DNA from: Rhizobacter sp. Root1221
GTDB lineage: Bacteria > Pseudomonadota > Gammaproteobacteria > Burkholderiales > Burkholderiaceae_C
Length of the DNA stretch: 64,000 nucleotides
NCBI RefSeq assembly: GCF_001425785.1
Contig: NZ_LMDI01000012.1
Coordinates: forward strand, 125,566-189,565
Direction of reading: 5' to 3'
The notes under the pieces are model-generated. The model was not told the origin of the DNA. It saw nothing but the letters and a program-made list of their open reading frames with translations, and made no database searches. Positions 16,440 to 25,951 of the stretch are shown here, piece by piece (the stretch's first letter is position 1; each line of letters opens with the position of its first letter). A program made the translations under genes and the position numbers.

Positions 16440-17423
16440 ATGAACAAACAGACGAAGCTGCGCCGCCTGCTGGTGGCGTTGGCGTGCGGGTTGGGGGCGG
16501 CGGCCGCGTGGCCCCAGTCGGCGTTGCGCGCCTGGAACACCCATCCCGAGGGCTACCCCGTCACCGAGGCGCTGAAAAGTTTCGCCCAGGACGTCGACAC
16601 CGCCACCCGCGGCAAGTACAAGATCCAGGTGTTCTCGAACGCGGTGCTCGGCGACCAGGTCAAGGCCATCGCCATGCTGAAGTCCGGAGAGATCGAGGTC
16701 GCCGAGTTCAACTCCGGGCAGCTGTCGGAGTTCGCGCCCGGCCTGAAGGCGTTCAACCTGCCCTTCCTGTTCCTCGATGCCGCGCACATGTTCCGGTACC
16801 TCGACGGGAAGATCGGCGACCGCCTGGCCGAGCAGCTCAAGGCCTCGGGCTTCGTGGTGCTGGGCTGGTACAACGGCGGCGCGCGCTCGTTCTATTGCGC
16901 CGGCAAGGCGCCGGCCAAGCCGGAAGACATGGTGGGGCTGCGCGTGCGGGTGCCGCAGTCCGAGGTGTACACCGAGATGGTGAAGCTGCTGGGCGCCACG
17001 CCGGTGGTGCTTCCGTACAAGGACGTGCTCGACGGCTTCCAGCAGGGCAAGATCGACTGCGCCGAAGGCAACGTGCCGTCGTTCGAGGCGACCGGCCACT
17101 ACAAGCAGGCCAAGTTCATGCTGCTCGACAACCACGTGATCTCGCCCGAGCTGCTGGTGGTGTCCACGAAACTCTGGAACAGCCTGGACGACCGCGAGAA
17201 GGCCCTCTTCAAGGAGGCGGGCGCGAAGTCGGCCCGGCTCATGCGTGACCTGTGGGAGAAGCGCGTGGTCTCGGCTCGGGCCGCCGTCGCGAAGGACGGC
17301 GTCCAGTTCACCACGGTCAAGGACTTCTCGCCCTACGTGCGCAAGATGTCACCGCTGTACGGCAAGTACATGGCCGACCCCGCGGTGCGCGGAGACCTGT
17401 TCGCCATCATTGGCAACCAGTGA
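16440..17423 (+). CDS. TRAP transporter substrate-binding protein, DctP family (orphan)
   Basis: The 327-residue protein has a signal peptide ending near AAAWPQS. The DctP pattern is present: FSNAVLGDQVKAIAMLKSGEIEV, LPFLFLDAAHMFR, VPQSEVYTEMVKLLGATPVVLPYKDV, and DCAEGNVPSF. TRAP binding proteins usually capture organic acids and hand them to DctQM membrane subunits. No dctQ or dctM is present on either side, so it either uses a remote transporter or acts as a sensor-type binding protein. It is divergent from the lactonase/Bug unit. Confidence 0.85.
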   Translation: MNKQTKLRRLLVALACGLGAAAAWPQSALRAWNTHPEGYPVTEALKSFAQDVDTATRGKYKIQVFSNAVLGDQVKAIAMLKSGEIEVAEFNSGQLSEFAPGLKAFNLPFLFLDAAHMFRYLDGKIGDRLAEQLKASGFVVLGWYNGGARSFYCAGKAPAKPEDMVGLRVRVPQSEVYTEMVKLLGATPVVLPYKDVLDGFQQGKIDCAEGNVPSFEATGHYKQAKFMLLDNHVISPELLVVSTKLWNSLDDREKALFKEAGAKSARLMRDLWEKRVVSARAAVAKDGVQFTTVKDFSPYVRKMSPLYGKYMADPAVRGDLFAIIGNQ

Positions 17424-17432
17424 CCGGCCTGG

Positions 17433-17451
17433 TGGCGGGCGGTGCCCGCCA
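17433..17451. repeat. GC-rich stem-loop downstream of dctP
   Basis: TGGCGGGC-GGT-GCCCGCCA, an 8-bp perfect stem ten bases after the dctP stop, without a T-run. It may protect the 3' end of the dctP mRNA. The rest of 17452-17653 holds no recognisable gene and looks slightly less GC-rich than its surroundings. Confidence 0.4.
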
Positions 17452-17653
17452 TCGATCGCCTGCACCAATCGGATCGAGGGCGAGCAGACCCGGCCGATCG
17501 AGATCGAAGACGCGCTGCATCGGGACTTCTACAGGAGATGAGAACGCTGTCCATTGGCAGCATTGGCTTTGCCAAGCCTCATGTCAGCGTAACGGTGGAC
17601 ACTCGTCGAATTCTTCACGACGCTCCCATCCATCAATGACAGCAAGACAATCC

Positions 17654-18196
17654 ATGCGCAATGCCTGCATCGCGATGGCGGTGAGTTCACTCCTGGCTGC
17701 TTGCGGGTCGCACGATCCCAAGCCGCCCGAGCGAATGCCACCCGCACCTGCTGCCTACAACACGCTGATACTGCCACCAGTGGGGTACGGACGTTACCAG
17801 GGCCGTCAGATGTCTGAATCCGATGACGCGTGCGGCGTGCCGGACCCGTTGCGTCAGGCGGTACAAGATCAGCTGGCAGCGCAGTATGAATTCGTGCTCC
17901 CCGTGTTGGGTACCGGTAGGGATGCCGCCCCTTTGCTGAAGATCGACATCATGGACATCGTGACCGTCAGCGCGGGCGGCCCCACGATCGTGGTCATCCA
18001 TGTGGTGCTCGAACGACCGGGCCTGCCAGCAGCGCAATTCACAGGCACGCGCCAGATGCACACGCCGTCTTCCGATATCACGGCGGAGACAACCGAATGC
18101 AGCGCCATGGGGGCGGTGATTCACGCGTTGGGCGTGGACATTGCGACATGGATGCGCAAGCCGGTGGACGGGTTATTCCTGGTGAACGGGGGGTGA
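17654..18196 (+). CDS. lipoprotein of unknown function
   Basis: The 180-residue protein starts MRNACIAMAVSSLLAACGS, a lipoprotein signal with Cys17. A proline-rich spacer is followed by a compact domain with the pattern NTLILPPVGYGRY, a DACGVPDPLRQAVQDQL helix and a strand pair LLKIDIMDIVTV / TIVVIHVVLERPG, somewhat like small periplasmic lipoproteins of GNA1162 or DUF4136 type, but I cannot assign it. ATG 17636 would add six residues before the signal and is possible. The gene has no clear operon partner. Confidence 0.55.
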   Translation: MRNACIAMAVSSLLAACGSHDPKPPERMPPAPAAYNTLILPPVGYGRYQGRQMSESDDACGVPDPLRQAVQDQLAAQYEFVLPVLGTGRDAAPLLKIDIMDIVTVSAGGPTIVVIHVVLERPGLPAAQFTGTRQMHTPSSDITAETTECSAMGAVIHALGVDIATWMRKPVDGLFLVNGG

Positions 18197-18211
18197 CGGG
18201 GCCAAAACCGT

Positions 18212-19549
18212 TCAGCCGAACCCCTTTTCCTGCAACTCCGGGAAGTTCCAACTTGCCAGGTGTGTGAGTTCCTTGGCTTGTCCGAACGGAATGCGTTCGG
18301 GCACGGGTTGGTCATGGGCCGGCGCCGCCACCTGTGCGGCGATGCGCTTCACGCCGGGCGTCTTGTCCAGCCCGGCGAACCACCCTTCCCAGCGCTTGCC
18401 GTCTGTTCGATCACGAAAGTTCAGGCGCTGCACCTGCTCTGCCGTGGGCGGCGTTGGCGAAACGATGTCGAGGTATTCCATCCGACCGCGCGTGATACCT
18501 CGTGCGTCGGTGCACACCTCGTGGCAGTACGCCGCGCCCCACAGATCTTCCCGGTAGCGCACCGCATACACATCACCCGCAGCCACCGGCCCGCCCACAG
18601 CCTTGGGCCGGGCGGGTGGTGCAGCCGTCTTGGGGCGAGCTGCCTTCACGGCTTTCAGCGCCACCGGTTCGCTTGCCGGGCGCCGCAGGTGACCGAAAAG
18701 CCGCGTGACCAAGGCTTCGTTCAATCCGTCGCTGCTGCGCCACCAAGCCAGCGGTCCGGGCACTTCCACCCGCGTGTTGGGCCTCTGGTCGCGATCCACG
18801 GCACTCGTGAACTGCGTGAACATGCCAGGGCGTTCTGCTGTCGCCATCACGCCGATGAGTGCCAGCGCTTCGAGCAGCGTTTCACAGCGGTACTGATTGT
18901 TGCTGGCCAGCAGTTTCGCGTCCTTGAGCGCGCTGCGGGCCTTGCTGTAACGCGCATCGGGTGGCAACCCGCGCAGCAGGTCCAGTACTTGGTGAAACAC
19001 CCAGATGTCGCGATCGGTGGGCTGGGGCCAGGCCGCCGAATCGCTGCCCAGCGAATCTTCAAGTGCGAGCACGCCGGCCAGCGGCCCTTCGCTGGAACCC
19101 CAACCCGCGCCCTGCAGCTGCCGGAAATACGATCGCATCGTGCGATCCTCGCTGCCGTCGCTGTGAAAGCAGATGCGGCATGTGATGCCCGTGGCATGGC
19201 TCGACATCGGTAGCGCGGTGTGCGCCGGCATGGCCAGGCCGAGCGCCGTGGCCGGCAGCACGGTCAGCCATTGCAGCCCGGCCGAGCCGAGCGACGCCAC
19301 GAATGCCCCGGCCGCGCGCTGCAGGTCGACTGCAGCAGCAGCCGATTGCAGCCGGGCGATGGCCTCGTCATGCGGCATCGAGACGAACGTGTTCGGCAAC
19401 AAGCCGGCATCGGCCAGTGCCTGGCGCTCGGCCGCCGTGAAGGTGTCAGGAATGCGATGGCAGTAGTTGCGCTGCTCGTCGAAGTAGCTGTTGCCAGTTG
19501 CATAGACGCGCTTGAGCAAGGCGAGGATGTCGGCAGCGGCGTGAATCAT
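18212..19549 (-). CDS. large protein of unknown function
   Basis: The 445-residue protein has no signal peptide. Visible elements are a helical N-terminal part (residues 1-110), a central segment starting with a CRICFHSDGSEDR motif (about 123-135) that is followed by an aromatic-rich helical region, and a C-terminal section (about 340-425) beginning GDVYAVRY and containing WGAAYCHEVCTD, which recalls small immunity-type domains of SMI1 or Imm26 flavour. An alanine/proline/lysine-rich linker (about 305-335) separates the last two. No homologue is recognised with confidence and no toxin or secretion gene is adjacent. It is convergent with the lipoprotein gene. Confidence 0.5.
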   Translation of the reverse strand: MIHAAADILALLKRVYATGNSYFDEQRNYCHRIPDTFTAAERQALADAGLLPNTFVSMPHDEAIARLQSAAAAVDLQRAAGAFVASLGSAGLQWLTVLPATALGLAMPAHTALPMSSHATGITCRICFHSDGSEDRTMRSYFRQLQGAGWGSSEGPLAGVLALEDSLGSDSAAWPQPTDRDIWVFHQVLDLLRGLPPDARYSKARSALKDAKLLASNNQYRCETLLEALALIGVMATAERPGMFTQFTSAVDRDQRPNTRVEVPGPLAWWRSSDGLNEALVTRLFGHLRRPASEPVALKAVKAARPKTAAPPARPKAVGGPVAAGDVYAVRYREDLWGAAYCHEVCTDARGITRGRMEYLDIVSPTPPTAEQVQRLNFRDRTDGKRWEGWFAGLDKTPGVKRIAAQVAAPAHDQPVPERIPFGQAKELTHLASWNFPELQEKGFG

Positions 19550-19777
19550 TTTTCAGGTATCTGGATTCGGTTCTACCTCGGCGGACCTTGACCGCCTGGC
19601 AGCCTGCAAGGGCGAAGTCGCGCTCGGGCCAGTGAAGGCTGGCAGGTGGAATCGATCATAGCGATCTGGCGAAGGGCTGGTCGTGCGCTCCTGCAATGAG
19701 GCACGCAATGAAACTCATGCTGCCCGGGAACATTTCGCGCTGGTCACTGCCCACTGGCCAAACCGGCGGGCGGCAGC

Positions 19778-21964
19778 TCAGGATTTCAGCAGCTCCGTGT
19801 CGAACGGCAGGCGTCGCAGTCGCTTGCCGGTAGCTGCGGCAATGGCATTGGCCACGGCCGGCGCCACCGGCGGCACGGCGGGTTCGCCCATGCCGCTGGG
19901 CGCCTCGGCGGAGGCCAACAGATGCACTTCGACACGCGGCATCTCGTTGATGCGGATCGGCGCGTAGTCGTGAAAGTTGGACTGCTCCACGGCGCCGTCC
20001 TTCAGGGTGATCTCGCCGTGCAGCGCCGCGGACAGCGCGAAGCCGACGGAGCCCTCGACCTGGGCGCGTACGTTGTCAGGGTTGATCGCGATGCCGCAAT
20101 CAACCGCGCTGACGATGCGGTCGACCTTCAGGCTGCCGTCGGGTTTGACCGTGACCTCGGCCACATGGGCGACGAAGGAGCCGAAGGCCTCATGCACGGC
20201 CACGCCGCGGCCACGCCTGTCGCCGGGTCCGCCGGCGGCTAGCGGCTTGTCCCAGCCAGCCTTCTCTGCAGCGAGCTTGAGCACGCCGGCATGTCGGGGG
20301 TGCTTGGCCAGCAGCGGCAGCCGGAAGGCGACCGGGTCCTGCGAGGTTGCAGTGGCGACTTCGTCAATGAAGGTCTCGGTGGAATAGGCCGTGTGCGTGG
20401 AGCCAACTGAGCGCCACCACAACACCGGTACCGGGACGTCGGTGGGAGTGTGCAGGTCGACGTGCAGGTTGGCGATCGCGTAGGGAAGCGTGGCCGCGCC
20501 TTCGACGGACACCGGGTCCACACCGTTCCTGACCCTCATGGCGAACGGCGTGCCCGCGAGGATGGATTGACCGACCAGCCGGTGCCGCCAGCCCGTCAAC
20601 TGGCCCTGCGCGTCGATCGCCGCCTCCAGCGCGTGGTGGAAGGCCGGGCGGTAGTAGCCGCCACGCATGTCGTCTTCGCGCAGCCACACCAACTTGACCG
20701 GCGCCGGCCTGCGCAGGGCCTTGGCGATGTGGACGGCCTCCAGCACATAGTCGGACGCGGTGCTCGCACGGCGGCCGAAGCTGCCGCCAGCGAAGAGCAT
20801 GTTGATGCTGACCTGCTCGGGCTTGAGGCCCAGCAGTGTGGCCACACTCATCTGGTCAGCCGTCTGCGACTGCTCGCCGTTCCATATCTCGCAGCCGTCG
20901 GCGCCCAGGCGCACGACACAGTTCATCGGCTCCATGGTGGCGTGCGCCAGATAGGGGAAGTCATAGGCTGCCTTCAGCACGCGTGCAGGAGCTGCAAAAG
21001 CGTGGTCGGGCGCGCCGTCCTGGCGGGCAACTGCGCCGGGCTTCTGGGCCAGTTCGTGGTAACGCTGGAAGATCTGCTCCGAGCCGAGCTTGAAGGCCGC
21101 ACTGTCGTCCCAGATGACCTGAAGCGCATCGCGTCCCTTTTTGGCGGTCCAGGTGTCCTTGGCCACGACCGCCACGCCTGTGGGGATCTGCACCACCTCG
21201 ACCACGCCCTTGACCGCCAGCGCCTTGCGCGGGTCGAAGGACTTGACCTTGCCGCCGAAGCGGGGCGAATGGGCCACCACCGCCGTCAGCATGCCGGGCA
21301 GGTGGACGTCCTGCGTGAAGCGCGCGCTGCCGTTGGTCTTGGCCAGCGAGTCCTTGCGCGGGGCATGCTTGCCGATCAACCGGAAGTCCTGCGGCGCCTT
21401 CAGCTTCACGTCGGCCGGCACGGGCTGTGCCGCGGCCGCTGCTGCGAGCTGGCCGAAGCGGGCCTGCCGCTGTGTGGGCGCATGCGAGACGACGCCCTGG
21501 CTGACAGAGATCTCCGCGGGCGACACCTGCCACTGCTGCGCGGCGGCTGACACGAGCATGGCGCGCGCCGAGGCGCCGGCACGGCGCAGCTGCTCCCAGG
21601 AGTTGGCCATGGCCGTGCTGCCACCGGTGCCTTGCATCGGTCCCATGCGCAGGTTGTTGTAGCGCCGAGCGTCTGCAGGCGCGGCCTCCACCCGCACTTG
21701 CGACCAGGCCGCGTCGAGTTCTTCGGCCACGATGGTGGCAAGGCCCGTGTAGGTGCCCTGGCCCATCTCCAAGTGCTTGGAGATGACGGTAACGCTGTCA
21801 TCGGCGGCCACGCGGACGAATGCATTGGGTTCGAACACCACAGGCGTGCCAGGCGCAGCCGGCGCCGCAGCGCTGCGCGGCAGGTAGACCGCCAGCGTCA
21901 GCGCCCCGGTGCCCTGCAAGAAGTGGCGACGGCTTTCGTTGATGATCGTGATCGTTTGGGTCAT
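19778..21964 (-). CDS. molybdopterin-binding subunit of isoquinoline 1-oxidoreductase-like enzyme
   Basis: The 728-residue protein is the large subunit of a xanthine-oxidase-family enzyme. A Tat-like start ([18 protein letters not shown]) suggests export. Diagnostic segments are [42 protein letters not shown], and near the end [22 protein letters not shown] with the catalytic Glu of the GxGE motif. Members oxidise aldehydes or N-heteroaromatics with water as oxygen source. The enzyme needs the [2Fe-2S] subunit encoded directly upstream (12-base gap). GGAGAG precedes ATG 21964. No dedicated cytochrome subunit or molybdenum chaperone is nearby. Confidence 0.88.
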   Translation of the reverse strand: MTQTITIINESRRHFLQGTGALTLAVYLPRSAAAPAAPGTPVVFEPNAFVRVAADDSVTVISKHLEMGQGTYTGLATIVAEELDAAWSQVRVEAAPADARRYNNLRMGPMQGTGGSTAMANSWEQLRRAGASARAMLVSAAAQQWQVSPAEISVSQGVVSHAPTQRQARFGQLAAAAAAQPVPADVKLKAPQDFRLIGKHAPRKDSLAKTNGSARFTQDVHLPGMLTAVVAHSPRFGGKVKSFDPRKALAVKGVVEVVQIPTGVAVVAKDTWTAKKGRDALQVIWDDSAAFKLGSEQIFQRYHELAQKPGAVARQDGAPDHAFAAPARVLKAAYDFPYLAHATMEPMNCVVRLGADGCEIWNGEQSQTADQMSVATLLGLKPEQVSINMLFAGGSFGRRASTASDYVLEAVHIAKALRRPAPVKLVWLREDDMRGGYYRPAFHHALEAAIDAQGQLTGWRHRLVGQSILAGTPFAMRVRNGVDPVSVEGAATLPYAIANLHVDLHTPTDVPVPVLWWRSVGSTHTAYSTETFIDEVATATSQDPVAFRLPLLAKHPRHAGVLKLAAEKAGWDKPLAAGGPGDRRGRGVAVHEAFGSFVAHVAEVTVKPDGSLKVDRIVSAVDCGIAINPDNVRAQVEGSVGFALSAALHGEITLKDGAVEQSNFHDYAPIRINEMPRVEVHLLASAEAPSGMGEPAVPPVAPAVANAIAAATGKRLRRLPFDTELLKS

Positions 21965-21975
21965 GGCGACTCTCC

Positions 21976-22434
21976 TCAGGCCAGCGACCGTGCTGCTTCG
22001 TGGATGGCCGCGCGGATGCGGACATAGGTCGCACAGCGGCAGATGTTGCCGCCCATCGCCTCGTCGATGTCGGCATCGGTTGGGAGGCGCTTGCGCCTGA
22101 GCAACGCCACCGCGCTCATGATCTGGCCGGACTGGCAGTAGCCGCACTGCACGACGTCCAGCCGCAACCAGGCGGCCTGCACGGCCTGGCCGACGCGGTC
22201 GGCGCCGACGGCCTCGATGGTGACGACCTTCTTGCCGCGCACCGCCGAGATCGGCGTCACGCAGGAGCGCGTCGGCTCGCCGTCGACATGCACGGTGCAG
22301 GCGCCACACAGAGCCATGCCGCAACCGAACTTGGTGCCGGTCAGCTGCAGCGTGTCGCGCAGCGCCCAAAGCAGCGGGGTGTCGGCAGCCGCGTCGACGC
22401 GCGTGGCTTTGCCGTTGATATCGAGTGTGGGCAT
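21976..22434 (-). CDS. [2Fe-2S]-binding subunit of the molybdoenzyme
   Basis: The 152-residue protein has the two cysteine clusters of the xanthine-oxidase-family small subunit: the plant-ferredoxin-type cluster [15 protein letters not shown] (plus a later RSC) and the C-terminal helical cluster CGYCQSGQ ... NICRCATY. It relays electrons from the molybdenum site of the partner encoded 12 bases downstream. There is no Tat signal, as expected if it is exported in complex with the large subunit. Length is normal for IorA-type subunits. Confidence 0.9.
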   Translation of the reverse strand: MPTLDINGKATRVDAAADTPLLWALRDTLQLTGTKFGCGMALCGACTVHVDGEPTRSCVTPISAVRGKKVVTIEAVGADRVGQAVQAAWLRLDVVQCGYCQSGQIMSAVALLRRKRLPTDADIDEAMGGNICRCATYVRIRAAIHEAARSLA

Positions 22435-22450
22435 GAGGCCTCCAGGAATG

Positions 22451-23500
22451 TCAGGCGCGCAGCGTCGCCATGTCGATGACGAAGCGGTACTTCACGTCGC
22501 TTCTGAGCATGCGGTCGTAGGCCACATCGATCTGCTGGATGGGGATCACCTCCACGTCCGAGGTGACGCCATGGGTGGCGCAGAAATCCAGCATCTCCTG
22601 CGTCTCGGCAATGCCGCCGATGAACGAGCCGGCCAGCGCCCGGCGGCCGTAGACGAGGGGCGAGGTGTCAAGGGTCTCATCCAGCGGCCCCATGTAGCCG
22701 ACGAGCACATGGGCGCCGTCGAAGCGAAGCGTCGGCAGATAGGGTGCAACCGAGTGGGCATAGGGCACCGTGTCGATGATGAGATCGAACCGGCCAGACA
22801 GCGCGGCCATCTCGGCCGGGTCGGTCGACAGCACGATGTGGTCGGCGCCCAAGCGGCGCGCGTCCTCGGACTTGCCGGGCGAGCGGGTGAACAGCGTCAC
22901 ATCGGCGCCCATGGCGCTGGCGAGCTTCAGGGCCATGTGGCCCAGGCCACCCAGGCCAACGACGCCGACGCGGCTGCCGGGGCCGACGTTCCAGCGTCGC
23001 AGCGGCGACCAGGTCGTGATGCCGGCGCACAGTAGCGGAGCGGCGCCGGCCAGGTCCAGGCCATCGGGCACCTGGAGCACGAATCGGTCGGAGACCGTGA
23101 TGCGCTTCGAGTAACCGCCGAAGGTGCGGGTGCCGTCGTGGCGGTCCGTGCTGCCGTAGGTGAAGGTGGGGCCGTGGTCGCAGTGCTGCTCATGGCCGGT
23201 GGTGCAGGGTCTGCAGTGGCGGCAGGAATCCACCATGCAACCCACGCCCACGGTGTCGCCTGGCTTGAATCGGGTCACGCTGGCGCCCACGCTGCGGACC
23301 CGGCCGATGATCTCGTGCCCAGGCACGAGGGGGTAGCTGGTGAAGCCGCGGTGGTTGCGCACCAGGTGGAGATCGGTGTGGCAGACGCCGCAGTAGAGGA
23401 TGTCGATGTCGACGTCGTCAGGCCGGGGCTCGCGGCGCTCGAAGACGAAGGGCGCCAGCGGCGCCGTGGCGGAATGGGCTGCGTAGCCGAGCACGTTCAT
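22451..23500 (-). CDS. zinc-dependent alcohol dehydrogenase (YahK/CAD-like)
   Basis: The 349-residue protein is a medium-chain dehydrogenase: catalytic zinc ligands in CGVCHTD and PGHEIIG, structural zinc lobe [12 protein letters not shown]...C, and NADP(H)-binding [11 protein letters not shown]. It closely resembles aldehyde-reducing members such as E. coli YahK, which reduce a broad range of aldehydes to alcohols with NADPH. Start at ATG 23500, 16 bases before the iron-sulfur subunit gene in the same direction. A decayed fragment of a closely similar gene lies at about 30.77-30.86 kb. Confidence 0.87.
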   Translation of the reverse strand: MNVLGYAAHSATAPLAPFVFERREPRPDDVDIDILYCGVCHTDLHLVRNHRGFTSYPLVPGHEIIGRVRSVGASVTRFKPGDTVGVGCMVDSCRHCRPCTTGHEQHCDHGPTFTYGSTDRHDGTRTFGGYSKRITVSDRFVLQVPDGLDLAGAAPLLCAGITTWSPLRRWNVGPGSRVGVVGLGGLGHMALKLASAMGADVTLFTRSPGKSEDARRLGADHIVLSTDPAEMAALSGRFDLIIDTVPYAHSVAPYLPTLRFDGAHVLVGYMGPLDETLDTSPLVYGRRALAGSFIGGIAETQEMLDFCATHGVTSDVEVIPIQQIDVAYDRMLRSDVKYRFVIDMATLRA

Positions 23501-23537
23501 GGGTTGTTTGCAGGAGGTTGTTGCGCCGGTGACGCGT

Positions 23538-24767
23538 TTACAGCCCGAGCAGGCGCTCGGCATTGCCGTGAGCGATGAGCGCGCGGTCTGCGTCGCTGAC
23601 GGGGAGGCTGTCGATGAAGGCGCGCGCACCGTCCAGGCTCTGATACGGATAGTCGATGGAATACAGGATGCGCTCCGCCCCCATCACGGCGTGGATGAAT
23701 TGGAAGTGCGGCAGGGTCAGCATGCCGCTGGGCGAGACATACACGTGCTCGCGGTAGGTCTGCACGACGGGGCGCTTCAGGCCCGAGGCCTCCTGCGGGA
23801 TGGCGTCCTCGAGCCTCTGCAGATAGAAAGGCACCATCTCGCCCCAGTGACCGCTGATGACCTGCAGCCCGGGATGGCGGTCAAACACACCAGCCAGCAG
23901 CATGCGCACGACCTGGATGCCGGCCTCGTTGTGCCAGCCCCAGGCGAACATCGACAGACGCGCACTGAGTTCCCGCTCGAAGCCGCCGTAGTACGGTGCC
24001 CGCACGGCCTGCAGGGGCAGGCCGGGGTGGACATAGAGCGGGACCTTCAGGTCGCTGAGCGTGGCAAGGATGGGCGCGTAGCGCGCGTCATCGAGAAAGG
24101 TCTCGCCAGGTCGGCCGTTGATGAGCGCGCCCTTGAGGCCCAGTTCTTTCACCGCCCGTTCCAGCTCGCGGGCCGCTGCCTCGGGCGCCTGCCAGGGCAA
24201 CGTCGCGAAGCCCGAGAAGCGCTGCGGATGCGCGATGGCCGCCTGCGCCAGCCTGTCGTTCGCGGCCTTGTTCAACTCGATGGACTTGGCAGCCGGCAGC
24301 AACTGCGGGAAGCCGCCGTAGGAAAGCACCTGCATGCCGATGCCTGCGCCATCCATGTCGGCCAGTCGTGCCGCCCCCATGTCGAGCGCCTTGCGTGCCG
24401 ACTCGCTGGGCGCCACGACGTGGGGGCGGCTCGCGTCGGCGACGCGCACACCATCGACCACCCGCCTGCCCCAGTCGGCCAGGTAGGGAGCCTCGTTGCG
24501 CACCAGGCCTTGAGTGGCCGCACCGATGCCCGGGTCGAGCACATGTTCTTCGACACAGATCAGTTTCATGGGGCCTTTGCTCCTGCGCACTTCGGACGAT
24601 CTCGCCCGGGTTGCCGATTCGTTGCCCGACGACGGGGTTGCCGCGGCGGCCTCGAGACCCCAAGGTGCAGAGGCACTGACCAGCGCTGCGCCAACCTTGA
24701 GAAGCTGCCGACGCCTATGCCTCGAGGTGTTCGAGAACTTTGACGAATAGGTCGCTGGTCTGGGCAT
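23538..24767 (-). CDS. Tat-exported amidohydrolase-family protein (decarboxylase-like)
   Basis: The 409-residue protein starts with an arginine cluster and hydrophobic stretch (RRRQLLKVGAALVSASAP), a twin-arginine-type signal, and then an amidohydrolase_2 domain: metal-binding EEH near residue 72, VHPGLP, ISGHWGE and SIDYPY with the conserved Asp. Relatives include 2,3-dihydroxybenzoate and 5-carboxyvanillate decarboxylases, so decarboxylation or hydrolysis of an aromatic acid is plausible. Start 24767 has AGGGAG at good spacing and yields the export signal; the inner ATG 24569 would give a cytosolic form that starts exactly where cytosolic relatives start. Which one is used cannot be decided here. 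Confidence 0.75.
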   Translation of the reverse strand: MPRPATYSSKFSNTSRHRRRQLLKVGAALVSASAPWGLEAAAATPSSGNESATRARSSEVRRSKGPMKLICVEEHVLDPGIGAATQGLVRNEAPYLADWGRRVVDGVRVADASRPHVVAPSESARKALDMGAARLADMDGAGIGMQVLSYGGFPQLLPAAKSIELNKAANDRLAQAAIAHPQRFSGFATLPWQAPEAAARELERAVKELGLKGALINGRPGETFLDDARYAPILATLSDLKVPLYVHPGLPLQAVRAPYYGGFERELSARLSMFAWGWHNEAGIQVVRMLLAGVFDRHPGLQVISGHWGEMVPFYLQRLEDAIPQEASGLKRPVVQTYREHVYVSPSGMLTLPHFQFIHAVMGAERILYSIDYPYQSLDGARAFIDSLPVSDADRALIAHGNAERLLGL

Positions 24768-24822
24768 CGAAGCTCCCTGAAGTCCATCCGGCGAGCCGCG
24801 GTTCGGGGCGTCGTGCCGTTGC

Positions 24823-25518
24823 TCAGGCCAACAGTGCGTTGCGAAGCGCGAGGCCAAGGCTGGACGCGGACTGCGGGTTCTGGCCCGTGATCAGGCGGCC
24901 ATCGACGACGACGTTGTCGGACCAGTTGGCGGAGTCCTGGTGTAGGGCGCCACGCTCGCTGAGCCGGGTGGCCAGCAAGAAGGGCACGACGTGGGCCGCT
25001 TGGACTTCCTCTTCCTCGCCGTTGGTGAAGGCCGCGAGCCGTTTGCCGGCGACCAGCAGGCTGCCGTCGGTGCGACGCGCATTAACCAGCGCCGCCGGGC
25101 CGTGGCAGACGGCCGAGACGATGCCACCGGCGGCATCGATCTCGCGAATGACCTTCTGCGCACTGGCGCTGTCGGGGAAGTCCCACATCGTGCCGTGGCC
25201 GCCCGCGAACATGACGGCCGAGTAGCGGGTGGGGTCGACGTCATCGATGCACAGCGTATTGGTCAGGGCGCGGCGGAATTCAGCATCGGCCCAATAGCGG
25301 ACGATGACCGGATCCTTCATGTCCTCCAGGCCGTCGAGCGGCGGCTCGCCGCCCTGGATGGAGGCGATCTCCGTGCGGATGCCTGCGTCCTGCAGCTTGG
25401 CCATGGGGTGAGTCAGTTCAGCCAGGTTGAAGCCGGTGGGGATGCCGGTGTCGCCCTTGACGGCACAACTGGTGACGACGAGAAGGACGGGCTTGATTTG
25501 GGCGGCTTGCTTTGTCAT
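24823..25518 (-). CDS. DJ-1/PfpI family protein (Hsp31-like glutamine amidotransferase-like)
   Basis: The 231-residue protein has the nucleophile elbow AVCHGPAAL with the catalytic Cys and an upstream GGHGTMWDF, the arrangement of type 1 glutamine amidotransferase-like DJ-1 proteins of the Hsp31/HchA kind. These are linked to glyoxalase, deglycase or chaperone activity against reactive carbonyls. Its place among aldehyde- and quinone-handling enzymes supports a carbonyl-detoxification role. The first 20 residues resemble a decayed copy beginning at 30646. Confidence 0.82.
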   Translation of the reverse strand: MTKQAAQIKPVLLVVTSCAVKGDTGIPTGFNLAELTHPMAKLQDAGIRTEIASIQGGEPPLDGLEDMKDPVIVRYWADAEFRRALTNTLCIDDVDPTRYSAVMFAGGHGTMWDFPDSASAQKVIREIDAAGGIVSAVCHGPAALVNARRTDGSLLVAGKRLAAFTNGEEEEVQAAHVVPFLLATRLSERGALHQDSANWSDNVVVDGRLITGQNPQSASSLGLALRNALLA

Positions 25519-25610
25519 GGTCGTGGGTTCTGGTGGTTAGGCAGGGGTGGGGGAAGCCAAGCCGCGTGCCGAGGAAAGAGGCAAGCTTTGGCAACCGCCG
25601 CTCTGAACAC

Positions 25611-25910
25611 TCAGGCGTTGCCTGGTGCGAAAAGCAGTTCCCAGTTCGCGAACGCGCCGAGCGGGATGACTTCCCAGCCGATGAGGCCGGCCTTGGCCAG
25701 CGGGAACTCGCCCAGCGCCTTTTGGGCGGCTTCGACCGAATCGGCTTCGGCGATGACGGCCACGCCGGGACGATCCTGGCGGAAGTAGATGTCGCGCACG
25801 ACACCGCTCTTGTAAAGCTGCCAGCAATGGCGCGCTTCGTCCACCATGTGCGGCTGGTACTTCTCCATCGTGGCGCCGGGTTGCGGGACGTCGAGGCAGA
25901 GGAATTTCAT
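25611..25910 (-). CDS. small dimeric alpha/beta-barrel (YciI- or muconolactone-isomerase-like) protein
   Basis: The 99-residue protein starts MKFLCLDVPQ and shows a beta-alpha-beta-beta-alpha-beta pattern (VAVIAEADSVEAAQKALGEFPLAKAGLIGWEVIPL) typical of dimeric alpha+beta barrels such as YciI, muconolactone isomerase or related small enzymes. No catalytic residues can be assigned. It is positioned between the flavodoxin-type reductase and the DJ-1 gene in the same leftward operon. Confidence 0.65.
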   Translation of the reverse strand: MKFLCLDVPQPGATMEKYQPHMVDEARHCWQLYKSGVVRDIYFRQDRPGVAVIAEADSVEAAQKALGEFPLAKAGLIGWEVIPLGAFANWELLFAPGNA

Positions 25911-25951
25911 GTAAGTGCTCCTTGAAGTGCAGGGTGAACAGAAAGATGGGA

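Noticed and set aside
16440-17423. A complete TRAP transporter operon
   Set aside because: No DctQ or DctM gene is present on either side; only the binding protein exists.
17424-19777. Left attachment site matching the 3' end of tRNA-Arg(CCG)
   Set aside because: I looked for a copy of the T-arm and acceptor sequence in the gaps at 17.4-17.6 and 19.55-19.78 kb and saw none; the region is described without defined att sites.
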